A DNA stretch of 64,000 nucleotides from Hymenobacter radiodurans (GCF_004355185.1 NZ_CP037922.1:3256001-3320000), one strand, 5' to 3'; positions 37,078-46,920 are shown, counted from the first letter of the stretch. The notes: a model not told the origin generated them from the sequence alone. Translations and numbers: made by a program.

Positions 37078-37120
37078 AGGCCGTCATGCGTGAGCTTCGT
37101 CTCTGCACGACGGCCTTTTT
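37078..37120. terminator. Terminator built from a GTCATGC-type half repeat
   Basis: AGGCCGTCATGC and CTGCACGACGGCCTTTTT form the stem. The loop contains GTGAGCTTCGTCT. The arms resemble the outer ends of the GTCATGC repeat family, which suggests a small or decayed copy doing the job of a terminator. Confidence 0.65.
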
Positions 37121-37127
37121 GGTTCAT

Positions 37128-37352
37128 TCAACTACCTAAGCGCCGCACGAGCCACATAATCAGGCTCAACAGTACGCTGATTAGCAGCATCGATACGAAT
37201 GGCATATAAAGCCGGAAGCCGGGGCGCTCCACGCGCACGTCGCCGGGAAGGCGGCCAAACCAGCTGAACCAACTGCCGCCGCCAAGCCACAAAAAGCCCC
37301 CCAGCAGCGCCAATCCGAGGCCGAGAAGTACGAGCAGTTTACCGATGGGCAT
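37128..37352 (-). CDS. DUF2905-family small membrane protein
   Basis: A 74-residue protein from the ATG at 37352. Two hydrophobic segments (GKLLVLLGLGLALLGGFLWL and FVSMLLISVLLSLIMWLV) flank a conserved loop with WFGRLPGDVRVERPGFRLYMP, which identifies DUF2905. Function unknown. An in-frame extension reaches into the topoisomerase gene end and is not conserved. Confidence 0.87.
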   Translation of the reverse strand: MPIGKLLVLLGLGLALLGGFLWLGGGSWFSWFGRLPGDVRVERPGFRLYMPFVSMLLISVLLSLIMWLVRRLGS

Positions 37353-37401
37353 AAGCAGAAATACTTGATTGCGACGCTGGAGGTTGCTAGTGTTGAGTTG
37401 C

Positions 37402-39963
37402 TTACTTCTTCTCAAATACAAACTCCACCTTATCACCGGCTAATTGTAGGGCGGCTTCAAACTTCTGGCCGGTACGCTGAGAGGTGAAGCCACGAATAAC
37501 GCCCGTTTTGCCCCGCCGCAGGAGCTGCGCTATCTGTGCCTCCGTGAGCATACGTCCACACAGCTCCAGCGGCACCCGAAACTGGCAGTCTTCGCGGAAG
37601 CGGGAGCAGCCGTAGGCCGCCTTGCCGCGCAACATCGTACCTAAGCGGCACACCGGACACGGAATTTGCTGCGGGGCTTCGGTGGTAGCGGGCTTGCTTT
37701 CGGCGGCGCGCACCAGCTCCAGCGTATGCTGGGGCGTCAGGCGCACGGCCGCATCGAACTTCTGGCCCACGTCGTCGATAAAGCTTTTGATGACGGGTGT
37801 GCGGCCTTTCGTGAGCAAAGCTGATACTTGCTTATCCGTCAGGTTTTTACCTTCGAATTGACCGGGCAGGCGCATGGCGCATCCTTCCCGCCAGCGCGAG
37901 CAACCGAAAGCCGTTTTGCCCCGCATTACATGACCTTGTCCGCAAGCCGGGCAAGTGCCTAAGCTTCCCGGCACGGCTGGCGAGGCGGTTGTGGGGGGCG
38001 TTTTGCCCGCTGGTGCAGTAACTTTTTGCCCCCCAGTGGCTGTATTTCCCGGCCCACTAACGCTGATACCACGCCCCGAGCCATCAGCTTTCACCTCCAG
38101 CACCATCTCGCGCACCAGTGTTTTCAGTTCACCCAAAAACTGGTCAGAGTCAAGGTTGCCGGCTTCAATCTGGCGCAGCTTCTGCTCCCACTGGCCGGTC
38201 AGCTCCGCCGATTTCAGGGTGGGGTTGCGAATGAGACCAATCAGCTCAACGCCGGTGGGCGTGGGCAGAATCTTCTTTTTATCGCGGCGGATGTAGCCAC
38301 GCTTGAATAGCGTTTCAATGATGGCGGCGCGGGTGCTGGGGCGCCCGATGCCGTTTTCCTTCATGGCCTGCCGCAATTCTTCGTCGTCCACGTTGCGGCC
38401 GGCGGTTTCCATGCCGCGCAGTAGCATCGCCTCGGAGTATTCGCGGGGCGGCTGAGTTACTTTTTGGTCGAGGCGGGGCTTGTGGGGGCCATTTTCGCCT
38501 TGGGTAAACGACGGCAGCACGGTGCTCACCACATCGTCGTCGCCTTCACCAGCAGCCTTGGGCGCCGAGGGAGCTTGCTGTTTCTCCGGGTCGCCGTACA
38601 CCACGCGCCAGCCGGGATTGAGAATCTGTCGGCCCCGCACGCGGAACGGATGCGCAGCGGCTTCACCAGTCACAATCGTGTTACTGACTTCGCAATCGGG
38701 ATAAAAGGCAGCCAGAAAGCGGCGCACGATGATATCGTACACGCTGCTTTCGGAGCCGCCCAGGCCGCCGGCACTCGCGCCCGTCGGGATGATGGCGTGG
38801 TGGTCGGTGACTTTATTGTTGTTAAAAACCTTCGTCGGCTTCCGAATTTTTCCTTGCAGCAAGGGCGCAGTCAGGCCAGAATAGCCCCCCAACCCACGCA
38901 TGATGCCGGCAATTTTAGGGTACTGATCATCAGGCAGAAACGTGGTATCAACGCGCGGATAGCTGACTACTTTCTTCTCGTAGAGACTCTGCACGGTTTT
39001 GAGCGTATCCTCAGCCGAGAGCCCCAACTGGTTATTGCACTGCACCTGCAACGATGTCAGGTCGAAGAGGGAAGGCGGCGTTTCGAGAGCCTTCTTGATT
39101 TCAACGTTGGTGACGGTGAAAATTGCCCCCCGCACCGCCGCCAAGGCCGCATCGGCCTCTTCCTGACTCACGAAGTAGCCGCGCGCTTTCAGGCGAGCTT
39201 TCTCATCCGGCTCATCGTCGTCGCCTTTGCCTTTTTTGAGCGGCGCGACGTGGCTAAACATGGTGCCCCGATACTCCGTGCGTAACACCCAGTACGGCTC
39301 GGGCTTGAAGTTCTGAATTTCGTGGTAACGGTCGACGAGCAGGGCCAGCGTGGGCGTTTGCACCCGGCCAATGCTGAGCACTTGCTTCTGTCCGGCGGCG
39401 TATTTGAGCGTAAACAGGCGCGTGGCGTTCAAACCCAGCAGCCAGTCGCCCACGGCGCGGCTCTTGCCAGCCTGGTACAAACGGTCGAACTCGGAGCCTT
39501 CGCGCAAGTTGGCAAAGCCTTGGCGGATAGCTTCTTCTGTCAGTGACGAAATCCAGAGGCGCTTGAAGGGCTTGCGGTATTTAGCCTCGGTGAGCACCCA
39601 GCGCTGAATCACTTCCCCCTCCTGCCCCGCGTCGCCGCAGTTGATGACTTCCTCGGCGCTGGCGAGCAAGTTTTTAATCACGTTGAACTGGCGCACCACG
39701 CCGTCGTCGCGGCGCATGAGCTTGATGCCGAAGGAGTCGGGCATCATGGGCAAATCGTGGATGCTCCAGCGCTTCCACTCGGGGCGGTAATCCTCGGGCT
39801 CGCGCAGCTGGCAAAAGTGCCCAAACGTCCAGGTGACCTGGTAGCCGTTGCCCTCATAATAGCCATCCATGCGCCGGTTGGCACCTAGTACGTTGGCTAT
39901 TTCGCGGGCTACGCTGGGCTTTTCGGCAATGCAGACTTTCAAATCGGTATTTCTTGCTGACAA
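37402..39963 (-). CDS. topB: DNA topoisomerase III
   Basis: An 853-residue type IA topoisomerase. The Toprim domain begins VCIAEKPSVAREIANVLGA and contains NCGDAGQEGEVI. The catalytic tyrosine is in VVSYPRVDTTFLPDDQY. The C-terminal quarter has two copies of a cysteine module: CPACGQGHVMRGKTAFGCSR and CPVCRLGTMLRGKAAYGCSR, each followed by another Cys. These are zinc-ribbon-like DNA-binding repeats. Between the catalytic part and these repeats is a low-complexity Thr/Ala/Pro linker. It relaxes or decatenates single-stranded DNA. Length and layout match chromosomal or mobile-element TopB of Bacteroidetes, but no conjugation genes are nearby. Confidence 0.95.
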   Translation of the reverse strand: MSARNTDLKVCIAEKPSVAREIANVLGANRRMDGYYEGNGYQVTWTFGHFCQLREPEDYRPEWKRWSIHDLPMMPDSFGIKLMRRDDGVVRQFNVIKNLLASAEEVINCGDAGQEGEVIQRWVLTEAKYRKPFKRLWISSLTEEAIRQGFANLREGSEFDRLYQAGKSRAVGDWLLGLNATRLFTLKYAAGQKQVLSIGRVQTPTLALLVDRYHEIQNFKPEPYWVLRTEYRGTMFSHVAPLKKGKGDDDEPDEKARLKARGYFVSQEEADAALAAVRGAIFTVTNVEIKKALETPPSLFDLTSLQVQCNNQLGLSAEDTLKTVQSLYEKKVVSYPRVDTTFLPDDQYPKIAGIMRGLGGYSGLTAPLLQGKIRKPTKVFNNNKVTDHHAIIPTGASAGGLGGSESSVYDIIVRRFLAAFYPDCEVSNTIVTGEAAAHPFRVRGRQILNPGWRVVYGDPEKQQAPSAPKAAGEGDDDVVSTVLPSFTQGENGPHKPRLDQKVTQPPREYSEAMLLRGMETAGRNVDDEELRQAMKENGIGRPSTRAAIIETLFKRGYIRRDKKKILPTPTGVELIGLIRNPTLKSAELTGQWEQKLRQIEAGNLDSDQFLGELKTLVREMVLEVKADGSGRGISVSGPGNTATGGQKVTAPAGKTPPTTASPAVPGSLGTCPACGQGHVMRGKTAFGCSRWREGCAMRLPGQFEGKNLTDKQVSALLTKGRTPVIKSFIDDVGQKFDAAVRLTPQHTLELVRAAESKPATTEAPQQIPCPVCRLGTMLRGKAAYGCSRFREDCQFRVPLELCGRMLTEAQIAQLLRRGKTGVIRGFTSQRTGQKFEAALQLAGDKVEFVFEKK

Positions 39964-40176
39964 TACAAAGTTCGCTGAATGGGCTCAGTTCAGGCTCAAC
40001 AAAGATAACGCGCTAAAAGGTCGTTCGGCGTGTGCTGTTAAAAGCGGCTGCTATTGAGATTTATACTGATCAACCCTACGCTTAGGCAGCCGTAACTCCT
40101 CAGTACCCAACGCCCCGCGGCCGTTGGCACATACGTCCCTCATTTCCACCTCCCAAACAACCTTCTTATCTATTCT

Positions 40177-41256
40177 ATGGAAACTATTAAAACCAAAGCC
40201 TACGGTGCCACCAACTCTATTTTTAGCGGCCTCTCGCCCATGGAAATTGAGCGGCGCTTGCCTCAAGCCGATGAGGTTCATCTTGATATTCTGTACTGCG
40301 GCGTGTGCCACTCCGATTTGCACCAGGTAAAAAACGATTGGGGCAATACCATATACCCCTGTGTGCCCGGCCACGAAGTAGTAGGCCGCGTGACGGAAGT
40401 AGGCAGCGGCGTCACCAAGTTCAAAGCCGGCGACATCGTGGGCGTGGGCTGCATGATTGACTCGTGTGGGCAGTGTCAGCCTTGCCAGCACGGCGAGGAA
40501 AATTATTGCCAGGGCCCGGTGAGCTGGACTGCAACCTACAATGGCCCGATGAAGCCGGATGGCAGCGGCGCTAACACTTTTGGCGGCTACTCCACCAACA
40601 TGACGGTGAAGGAATCGTTTTTACTCCGCATTCCGGATAGCCTCGAAATCAGTGCCGTGGCGCCTATTCTCTGCGCGGGCATCACTACCTATTCGCCCAT
40701 GAAACACTGGAAGGTAAAAGCTGGCGATCAGGTAGGCGTAGTGGGCTTGGGTGGCTTGGGCCACATGGCCGTGAAGCTAGCCAAAGCGCTGGGAGCCAAC
40801 GTTACGGCTATTACTACGTCTAAAGACAAGCAAGCCGACGCCGAAGCAATGGGCGCCGACAACGTTCTGTTCTCGACGGATGCCGACGCCATGAAACAGC
40901 ACGAGGCCAGCTTCAGCTTCATCCTCAACACCATCCCTGACGAGTACGATATCAATGACTACGTGAGCCTGCTCAACCTAGATGGAGCCGTAGTAGCGGT
41001 GGGGCTGCTGGGCGAGTACAAGAAGCCGCTCAATAACATGGATGTCGCCAAATTCCGGCGTACAGTGGCTGGCTCCATTATCGGGGGTATTGCCGAAACC
41101 CAGGAAGTGCTGGACTTTTGCGCCGAACACAATATTCTGCCCGACGTGGAAATGATTCGGATGCAGGACATTAACAAAGCCTTCGACAAGATGATGGACA
41201 AGGAAGTGCGCTACCGCTTCGTCATCGATATGCAGTCGTTGAAAGACGCCGAATAG
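40177..41256 (+). CDS. Zinc-dependent NAD(P)-alcohol dehydrogenase (cinnamyl-alcohol/YahK type)
   Basis: A 359-residue medium-chain dehydrogenase. The catalytic zinc ligand is in CGVCHSDLHQV, with GHEVVGRV after it. The structural zinc site is CGQCQPCQHGEENYC. The Rossmann motif is VGLGGLGHMAVKLAKALG. The layout matches the cinnamyl-alcohol/YahK aldehyde reductases, which reduce a broad range of aldehydes with NADPH. It starts at the ATG at 40177. It is divergent from topB across about 210 bp and ends at a terminator. Confidence 0.94.
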   Translation: METIKTKAYGATNSIFSGLSPMEIERRLPQADEVHLDILYCGVCHSDLHQVKNDWGNTIYPCVPGHEVVGRVTEVGSGVTKFKAGDIVGVGCMIDSCGQCQPCQHGEENYCQGPVSWTATYNGPMKPDGSGANTFGGYSTNMTVKESFLLRIPDSLEISAVAPILCAGITTYSPMKHWKVKAGDQVGVVGLGGLGHMAVKLAKALGANVTAITTSKDKQADAEAMGADNVLFSTDADAMKQHEASFSFILNTIPDEYDINDYVSLLNLDGAVVAVGLLGEYKKPLNNMDVAKFRRTVAGSIIGGIAETQEVLDFCAEHNILPDVEMIRMQDINKAFDKMMDKEVRYRFVIDMQSLKDAE

Positions 41257-41283
41257 GTACTGTTAAGTCAGGTTTTGGCTCTA

Positions 41284-41331
41284 CAAAAAAAAGCCCCCAG
41301 AAGCTCTTTCGAGGCGTCTGGGGGCTTTTTT
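41284..41331. terminator. Bidirectional terminator between convergent genes
   Basis: AAAAAAAAGCCCCCAGA, a loop of about 20 nt, then TCTGGGGGCTTTTTT. The arms are symmetric (five C, five G). Confidence 0.87.
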
Positions 41332-41349
41332 AAAGCTTGCATTTACTAA

Positions 41350-42423
41350 TTAGTGCACTTCGCGAGTACCATCGGGGTAAACGGTAGTGCCGTGCTTAGG
41401 TCGCTTGGCCGACTTACCGTTTTTTGATGAAACTACCAGCGCTGCTGTAATGGCCACTGCCGACCCAATCAGGGCAGCGGCGGCTAGCGGATGGGTTGTG
41501 GCGGCGGTGTAAAAGCTACTCTCACGGGTGTAGCCGGGATAGTTGCCGCGCTCTTCCAGGGTACCAGCGGGTCTGTCCAGGCCATTCCGATCAAGTGGCT
41601 GTGGCGGATACTCGGCCTTTTCCTGCTTGGCAAACACATTCTCCATAAACTTGTCTACCAGGGCCGGCACCCAGTTGTTCAGCGCCGTAATAGCACGGCC
41701 ACCACCGCCCACGGTAATTTCGCGTTCAGGCGTTTCGGCGCAGTGCAGAATGGCGCGGGCCACGGTTTCGGGCGCGTAAGCGGGCGGCGCATGCTGAGCT
41801 TCGCGCTCCATGTAGTTTTTGGCGTGCAGCGGATACGGCGTGTCGATGGCCGATGGCTTAATGAGGGTAACTACCACTGGCGTTTCGTCCATTTCCAGTT
41901 CCATACGCAAGCCATCGGTAAAACCTTTCACGGCATGCTTGCTGGCGCTATAAATGGTTTGCAGAATGGCCGTGGTTTCGGACAGAATACTTCCAATATT
42001 GATAATGGCGCCCCCCTTCTGCTTTAGGTGCTTCACCGCTTCCAGCGAGCCGTAAATCAGACCCCACACATTAGTTTCGAACAGCTTGCGCATATCCTCG
42101 ATGGGCACCTCTTCTATCTTCCCATAAATCGAAACCCCCGAGTTATTCACCCACGTATCGAAGCCGCCGAACCGGTCGTGGGCAGCCTGTGCAATGCGAC
42201 GCACCTCGTCCTGGTTACTAACATCAGCCACTACAGAAATAGCCTGACCACCAGCCGTTTCAATTTCCCTAACAAGTTGCTGCAAAGCATCCTCGCTACG
42301 AGCGGCCAATACGAGTCGGGCACCTTTTTCGGCGGCCATCCGGGCCGTCACAAGGCCAATGCCCGATGAGGCACCCGTAATTACAATTACCTGATCAGAA
42401 AGCTTTTTTAGTTTGGTTTTCAT
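41350..42423 (-). CDS. Short-chain dehydrogenase with C-terminal membrane anchor
   Basis: From the ATG at 42423 the protein is 357 residues. The classical SDR motifs are present: VIVITGASSGIGLVTARMA, DTWVNNSGVSIYG, the Ser (IGSILSETT), and Tyr-Lys in YSASKHAVKGF. The C-terminal extension carries a hydrophobic segment (AAALIGSAVAITAALVV) and a basic tail, so the enzyme is probably tethered to the membrane. The substrate is unknown. The in-frame extension to 42513 is not conserved in pattern. Confidence 0.92.
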   Translation of the reverse strand: MKTKLKKLSDQVIVITGASSGIGLVTARMAAEKGARLVLAARSEDALQQLVREIETAGGQAISVVADVSNQDEVRRIAQAAHDRFGGFDTWVNNSGVSIYGKIEEVPIEDMRKLFETNVWGLIYGSLEAVKHLKQKGGAIINIGSILSETTAILQTIYSASKHAVKGFTDGLRMELEMDETPVVVTLIKPSAIDTPYPLHAKNYMEREAQHAPPAYAPETVARAILHCAETPEREITVGGGGRAITALNNWVPALVDKFMENVFAKQEKAEYPPQPLDRNGLDRPAGTLEERGNYPGYTRESSFYTAATTHPLAAAALIGSAVAITAALVVSSKNGKSAKRPKHGTTVYPDGTREVH

Positions 42424-42845
42424 AGTAGTAAGGATCAATTTGTTCCTCACTCTTACGGTATCGCTACAGGCAAGTGTTGCGCGGCAGAGCTTTTCTATTA
42501 ATTCGCTCCCCAAAAATTTATCACTCTCTCCGACGCGAGCTCACACTAATCGGCCGTAGGCTTTGCCAGCAGGTCGCCACGGACGGGTTCGCTGCTCACT
42601 ACGGCACTTTTACTGGGTAAACACGCGATTGGGGGCTTTTTTGGGCATAAAAAAACCTCCGTGACCAAATAGTCACGGAGGTTCCCAGTTGCCGACGTAT
42701 CCCCCTCAGTTTACGTCAGCTAGTGGTTATTTGAAGTACCACCCGCAAAGCACTAGCTGCTAATGATACTAAGTAAGAGAGTAATTTGCTGAGCTACCTA
42801 TGCTGCTTGATGCATAGTAACGTTGCTCTGGCCTTTCTCTTTATT
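42424..42845. other. Non-coding gap containing only a terminator
   Basis: This 422-bp stretch has no convincing gene. It holds the upstream region of the SDR gene on the low side and the terminator of the carbonic anhydrase transcript (about 42648-42681). The remainder shows nothing I recognise. Confidence 0.6.
42648..42681 (-). terminator. Rho-independent terminator of the carbonic anhydrase gene (minus strand)
   Basis: Read on the minus strand: AACCTCCGTGAC, TATTTG, GTCACGGAGGTT and then a run of T residues. A 12-bp perfect stem about 165 bp past the carbonic anhydrase stop. Confidence 0.88.
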
Positions 42846-43562
42846 CTAGCTTTTGGAGTTGCTTGTCTCGGAGGATGTCGAAGTGCCTAAATCTTGCGTA
42901 GCCTCTACCTGTTCTTCGAGCACTTCTTCGGCATGCTCCATAGCCTCTGTGCCATAGATGTGCTCAAAGTCGGCCATCATGTTCTCACCCACTTCCAAAT
43001 CTTTCAGCAAACCAACCCGAATATCGTATACCAACCCGTGCAAACGAGGAGGATTATCGCCTTTCATAGCGTTCTGAATGATATTGGTTTTGCCCAGGTT
43101 ACGTACCTGCTCAATTACATTCAGTTCTACCAAACGCCGTAGCTGCTTTTCTTCATCCTTGATACCTGCAAACTCGGTTTCGTGCAGGCGGATAACGTCG
43201 CGAATATTAGTTAGCCAGTTATCAATCAGGCCATACTGTTTGCCGGCTGCTGCTGCTGCTACACCGCCGCAACCGTAGTGGCCAACCACCAGAATATCGC
43301 GTACCTGCAAAACTTCCACCGCGTACTGAAGCACCGACAGTAGGTTCATATCAGTATGTACCACCATGTTGGCGATGTTGCGATGTACAAACATCTCACC
43401 TGGGCCGGTGCCGGTGATTGCGCTGGCGGGCACACGTGAGTCGGAGCAGCCGATGAACAGGTACCGCGGCTTTTGGCCTTGAGCCAGCTTTTCAAAGTAT
43501 TGCGGATCCTGAGCCTTCATCTGCTCAACCCAGATGCGGTTATTTTCAAAAATCTTTTCCAT
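42846..43562 (-). CDS. Beta-carbonic anhydrase
   Basis: A 238-residue beta-class carbonic anhydrase that interconverts CO2 and bicarbonate. The zinc ligands are Cys39 (with the Asp41-Arg43 dyad in GCSDSRVPA), His95 and Cys98 in VVGHYGCGGV. A conserved EMFVHRNIANMV segment follows the first motif. The C-terminal 25 residues are acidic and Ser/Thr-rich. It lies 71 bp downstream of a SulP transporter on the same strand, a pairing that points to bicarbonate supply. Confidence 0.95.
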   Translation of the reverse strand: MEKIFENNRIWVEQMKAQDPQYFEKLAQGQKPRYLFIGCSDSRVPASAITGTGPGEMFVHRNIANMVVHTDMNLLSVLQYAVEVLQVRDILVVGHYGCGGVAAAAAGKQYGLIDNWLTNIRDVIRLHETEFAGIKDEEKQLRRLVELNVIEQVRNLGKTNIIQNAMKGDNPPRLHGLVYDIRVGLLKDLEVGENMMADFEHIYGTEAMEHAEEVLEEQVEATQDLGTSTSSETSNSKS

Positions 43563-43633
43563 TGGAGGTGGGTAGAGGTAAGTCCGACAGCCGCGCGTAG
43601 GGCGGTGTCTGACATTGCAAGGTGGGTTTAAAA

Positions 43634-45253
43634 TTAGTGCGCGATAAGCTTTACTTCCGGAATATTGCGTAGCTCCAGCTTTATATCACGCTCGGCTGCC
43701 GTAGTCCGGTAGTTCTGAATAGCTTCGAGTACATCATAGTCAATATACGATGATTCGGTGCCATCCACGATGACGTGTTTACCAGCAGGAATTCTATCCA
43801 AGGTTGTAACGATGCTCGCCTTATTCAGGAATGAAACGTGCTCCGACAACTTAAGGTGCACAGTGTTCGGATCCTGGCTTGGCTCATGATGATAGAAGTA
43901 AGCGGACTCGAGATTAGCCTTCAGAATGTAGAATACACCCACAGCCAATCCTATGCACACGCCTTTCAATAGGTCGGTAAACAGGATAGCAACAATGGTG
44001 ATAATGAAAGGCAGAAACTGGGCTAATCCTAAACGCCATTGCGTTTTATACAAAGCGGGCTTAGTAAGCTTGTAACCCACCATCAACAAGACAGCAGCCA
44101 AAGCCGACAGCGGAATTTCATTAAGGAAGTCAGCCAGAAACAGTAAGCTAGCTAGCAACAACAAGCCGTGAAAAAATGCTGAGACCTTCGTTTGCCCTCC
44201 AGCGTCGATGTTAGCTGAACTCCGAACGATAACGGCAGTAAGTGGTAAGCCACCAATCAGACCGCTAATAAGGTTGCCTACGCCTTGCGCTTTCAATTCA
44301 CGATTTTGGGGAGTGTGGCGTTTATGCGGATCAAGCTTATCAACTGCTTCAATGCTAAGCAGAGTTTCTAGAGAAGCTACAATAGCAATGGTAGCTGCAA
44401 CAACATAAGTGGAGCCATTAGACAACGCACTCCAATCTGGAAAACGCAGGATACCAACTACATCGTTAAGGGAGTTGATAACGGGTAGATTAACCAAGTG
44501 CCCTGATTGTACTTGTACTTCGGGAGCTACTACACCCAACAATTGGTTTATGGCTATCGAGAGAATGACCACAATTAGAGCCCCCGGTATCATACGAACA
44601 AATGGTAGGCGGCGCATAAAGCTGGAGCCCCACATCAACAGAATGAGCAACGACACTATACCAATGATAGCGGATCCCAACTTAATAGAGCCTAAGGCTG
44701 CTCCAATAGCTGAAAAGGTGTTCTGACCATTAAACTGCAAGAAGTCCAGATCTTCAAAATAGTCGCTATCGGCACCTAGGAAGTGCGGTATCTGCTTCAG
44801 AATCAGAATCAAACCGATAGCAGCCAGCATTCCCCGAATAACAGAGGTAGGGAAATACATGCCAACAATACCCGCTTTTGCAAAGCCGAGAATGAGCTGT
44901 AAAATGCCAGCTATTACTGTAGCCGTCAGCACGGCCTCAAACGAGCCTAATGTGCTAATGGCCATTATCATAATGGCTGTAAGGCCCGCGGCCGGACCAC
45001 TCACGCTTAACTGAGAACCACTCACCCAGGAAACCACAACGCCCCCTACAATACCCGTGATAATGCCTGACAGCAAGGGAGCATTGGAGGCGAGCGAAAT
45101 TCCGAGACACAGTGGTAGCGCTACCAGAAATACAACCAGACCGGATGGAATATCTTTGCCGAGTGTCTTTAAGTAGTTGGTAGGTGGTGGCTGCACCTCC
45201 GGAGAAGATGCGGACGGAGCTACGCGTGGAGTAGATGAAGCAACTTGTGGCAT
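43634..45253 (-). CDS. SulP-family anion transporter with STAS domain
   Basis: A 539-residue SLC26/SulP transporter. About 12 membrane segments begin after a Pro-rich N-terminus (DIPSGLVVFLVALPLCLGI). The signature region is LSVSGPAAGLTAIM, and LPLTAVIVRSSANIDAGGQTK follows in the transmembrane part. The C-terminus is STAS-like (KHVIVDGTESSYIDYDVLE). The adjoining carbonic anhydrase gene suggests bicarbonate rather than sulfate, as in BicA-type or SulP-CA pairs. Substrate specificity is inference. Confidence 0.93.
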   Translation of the reverse strand: MPQVASSTPRVAPSASSPEVQPPPTNYLKTLGKDIPSGLVVFLVALPLCLGISLASNAPLLSGIITGIVGGVVVSWVSGSQLSVSGPAAGLTAIMIMAISTLGSFEAVLTATVIAGILQLILGFAKAGIVGMYFPTSVIRGMLAAIGLILILKQIPHFLGADSDYFEDLDFLQFNGQNTFSAIGAALGSIKLGSAIIGIVSLLILLMWGSSFMRRLPFVRMIPGALIVVILSIAINQLLGVVAPEVQVQSGHLVNLPVINSLNDVVGILRFPDWSALSNGSTYVVAATIAIVASLETLLSIEAVDKLDPHKRHTPQNRELKAQGVGNLISGLIGGLPLTAVIVRSSANIDAGGQTKVSAFFHGLLLLASLLFLADFLNEIPLSALAAVLLMVGYKLTKPALYKTQWRLGLAQFLPFIITIVAILFTDLLKGVCIGLAVGVFYILKANLESAYFYHHEPSQDPNTVHLKLSEHVSFLNKASIVTTLDRIPAGKHVIVDGTESSYIDYDVLEAIQNYRTTAAERDIKLELRNIPEVKLIAH

Positions 45254-45414
45254 GAGGGGGAGTGCATTGTAGGTACAACAACTGCCAGCAATTATTGCTG
45301 ATACAGCTTTTAGATACGATACAAACCTATCCCTCAGTCGTTAAGTCTCAGTTAAAATAGAATTAAAATAAGATTAAAAAAACTTTAAGCGTCCAGGTCC
45401 CCAACTCCGGCTTG

Positions 45415-46833
45415 TTAAGCTTTGACCCTCAGTTTAGTGGAAACAGGCCAATCGAGCCGCACGCGGGTACCAATGTTCAATTCGCTGTCTACCTGTACGG
45501 ACCCACCGTGCAGACTCATTATTTTGGCGGTAAGCGGTAATCCAATACCGTGGCCCGGTACATTTCGCACCGTTTCAGCCCGGAAAAAGGGCACGAATAC
45601 CTGCTGCCGGTCGGCCTCATTCATCCCTAAGCCATAGTCTAGCACCTCGAGTACAACCTGGTCGTCGTTAGTGCTGAGGGTGGCTATAATGGGCTTATTG
45701 GAACCGCGAGAGAACTTACAGGCATTCTCCAGCACATTAAGCACAGCAGCCAGCAACAGCGCTTCGTTGCCGTGCACCTCGAATGGAGTACCGTGGTTCG
45801 CTTTGCCGTTCTCATGAAAGGCTAGGTCGATACGACAGGTCGGCTGACGGCGCTGCATCTCTTCGTGCGCTTGCAGCAAAAGCTCCTCCAGCCGGACTAA
45901 GCCCAGCGTAATTTGGGAAGGGTCGTCGGAGGCGCGTGCTATCTGGAGCAGGCCGTTGGTGAGGTTGCTGAGCAAGCGAGCCGCATCGAGTGTGCTGCGT
46001 AAGGTGCGCCGATACTCTTCGGGGGTTCGTTCCTGTAGCAGAGCAACTTCCAGTTCACCCATTAGCGCCGCCAAAGGCGTTCGTAGCTCATGAGAGGCAT
46101 CGCGAACAAACGTGCGCTGACCCGCAAACGCCGTTTCAAGCCGATCGAGCAGGCTATTGAAGCGCTGCGCCAAGTGCGATACTTCGTCTTGGCCATCGGC
46201 CTGCGACAGGCGGCGGTGCAGGTCGGAGGCCGTGATAGTATCTACTTCCTGCACAATGCGCTGCATGGGGCGCAGTGCTTGGCGAGCGAAAAACCAGCCC
46301 CCAATTCCTACAATAGTGAGCGAAGCCAAAAAGCCCCCCAACAGAATTCGCTTCAAGCTACTGAGTTTCTGCTGGCTATCTGTATCAAGAGACGAAGCCA
46401 CTACTACAAAGTCGCCGCGCTGGGCATCGTGGTAAAGCACGCCAATGGTCTGGCGGAAGTCCTTCTCCAGAACGACAGGCTTCCGATTCAAGCGAACCGC
46501 TTGTAGCAACTCTAGTGGAACCGACTCCGGCTGGACTTGCCCTTCCCGAAACACCACCTTGTTCTGCGAATCGTAAACCCGGGCTTCCTCTTCAGGCAGC
46601 GTCCGATAGAATTGACGCAGGTAGCGCCGGTACGAGGCTCTACTCGCGGCGTTCGTCCGGTTGGTGCCGTCTAGATAAACGTGGGCAACTACACGGGTGC
46701 GGGCCAGCAGGTTAGCCGTAAAAAACTCCTGGCGTGATTGGTAGGTGAAAAAATAAATCACCAGCGAAAACACCAACAGGGTGACAGCCAGAATGGCAGC
46801 AAACTGTAGCGCCAGACGCGTCCGAATGGTCAT
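45415..46833 (-). CDS. HAMP-containing sensor histidine kinase
   Basis: A 472-residue kinase. The first membrane segment is at residues 8-28, a periplasmic region follows to about 165, and the second membrane segment is ILLGGFLASLTIVGIGGWFF. HAMP comes next (MQRIVQEVDTITASDLHRRL). The phospho-acceptor His is in FVRDASHELRTPLAALMG. The ATPase domain shows LLAAVLNVLENACKFS, EVLDYGLGM and GHGIGLPLTAKIM. The layout resembles CusS/ArlS-type kinases paired with OmpR-family regulators. The regulator gene lies 87 bp upstream on the same strand. Confidence 0.94.
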   Translation of the reverse strand: MTIRTRLALQFAAILAVTLLVFSLVIYFFTYQSRQEFFTANLLARTRVVAHVYLDGTNRTNAASRASYRRYLRQFYRTLPEEEARVYDSQNKVVFREGQVQPESVPLELLQAVRLNRKPVVLEKDFRQTIGVLYHDAQRGDFVVVASSLDTDSQQKLSSLKRILLGGFLASLTIVGIGGWFFARQALRPMQRIVQEVDTITASDLHRRLSQADGQDEVSHLAQRFNSLLDRLETAFAGQRTFVRDASHELRTPLAALMGELEVALLQERTPEEYRRTLRSTLDAARLLSNLTNGLLQIARASDDPSQITLGLVRLEELLLQAHEEMQRRQPTCRIDLAFHENGKANHGTPFEVHGNEALLLAAVLNVLENACKFSRGSNKPIIATLSTNDDQVVLEVLDYGLGMNEADRQQVFVPFFRAETVRNVPGHGIGLPLTAKIMSLHGGSVQVDSELNIGTRVRLDWPVSTKLRVKA

Positions 46834-46920
46834 AAGAAATTACTAAATATTCGCTACTGCTGTTCTGCTACTGCACAATCAGTGACGGGCACACAGTCAG
46901 CACCCAAAAAAGCCCCCCGC

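Noticed and set aside
37353..37436. An N-terminal extension of the DUF2905 protein
   Set aside because: The extra 28 residues overlap the end of topB in another frame and are not hydrophobic. The internal ATG at 37352 starts directly at the conserved region.
37402..39963. TopB as a marker of an integrated conjugative element
   Set aside because: Bacteroidetes elements often carry topB, but there are no tra, integrase or mobilisation genes in the flanks.
42540..42645. A possible small gene between the SDR and carbonic anhydrase genes
   Set aside because: No ribosome-binding site or conserved pattern was visible. The stretch is better explained as a promoter and terminator region.
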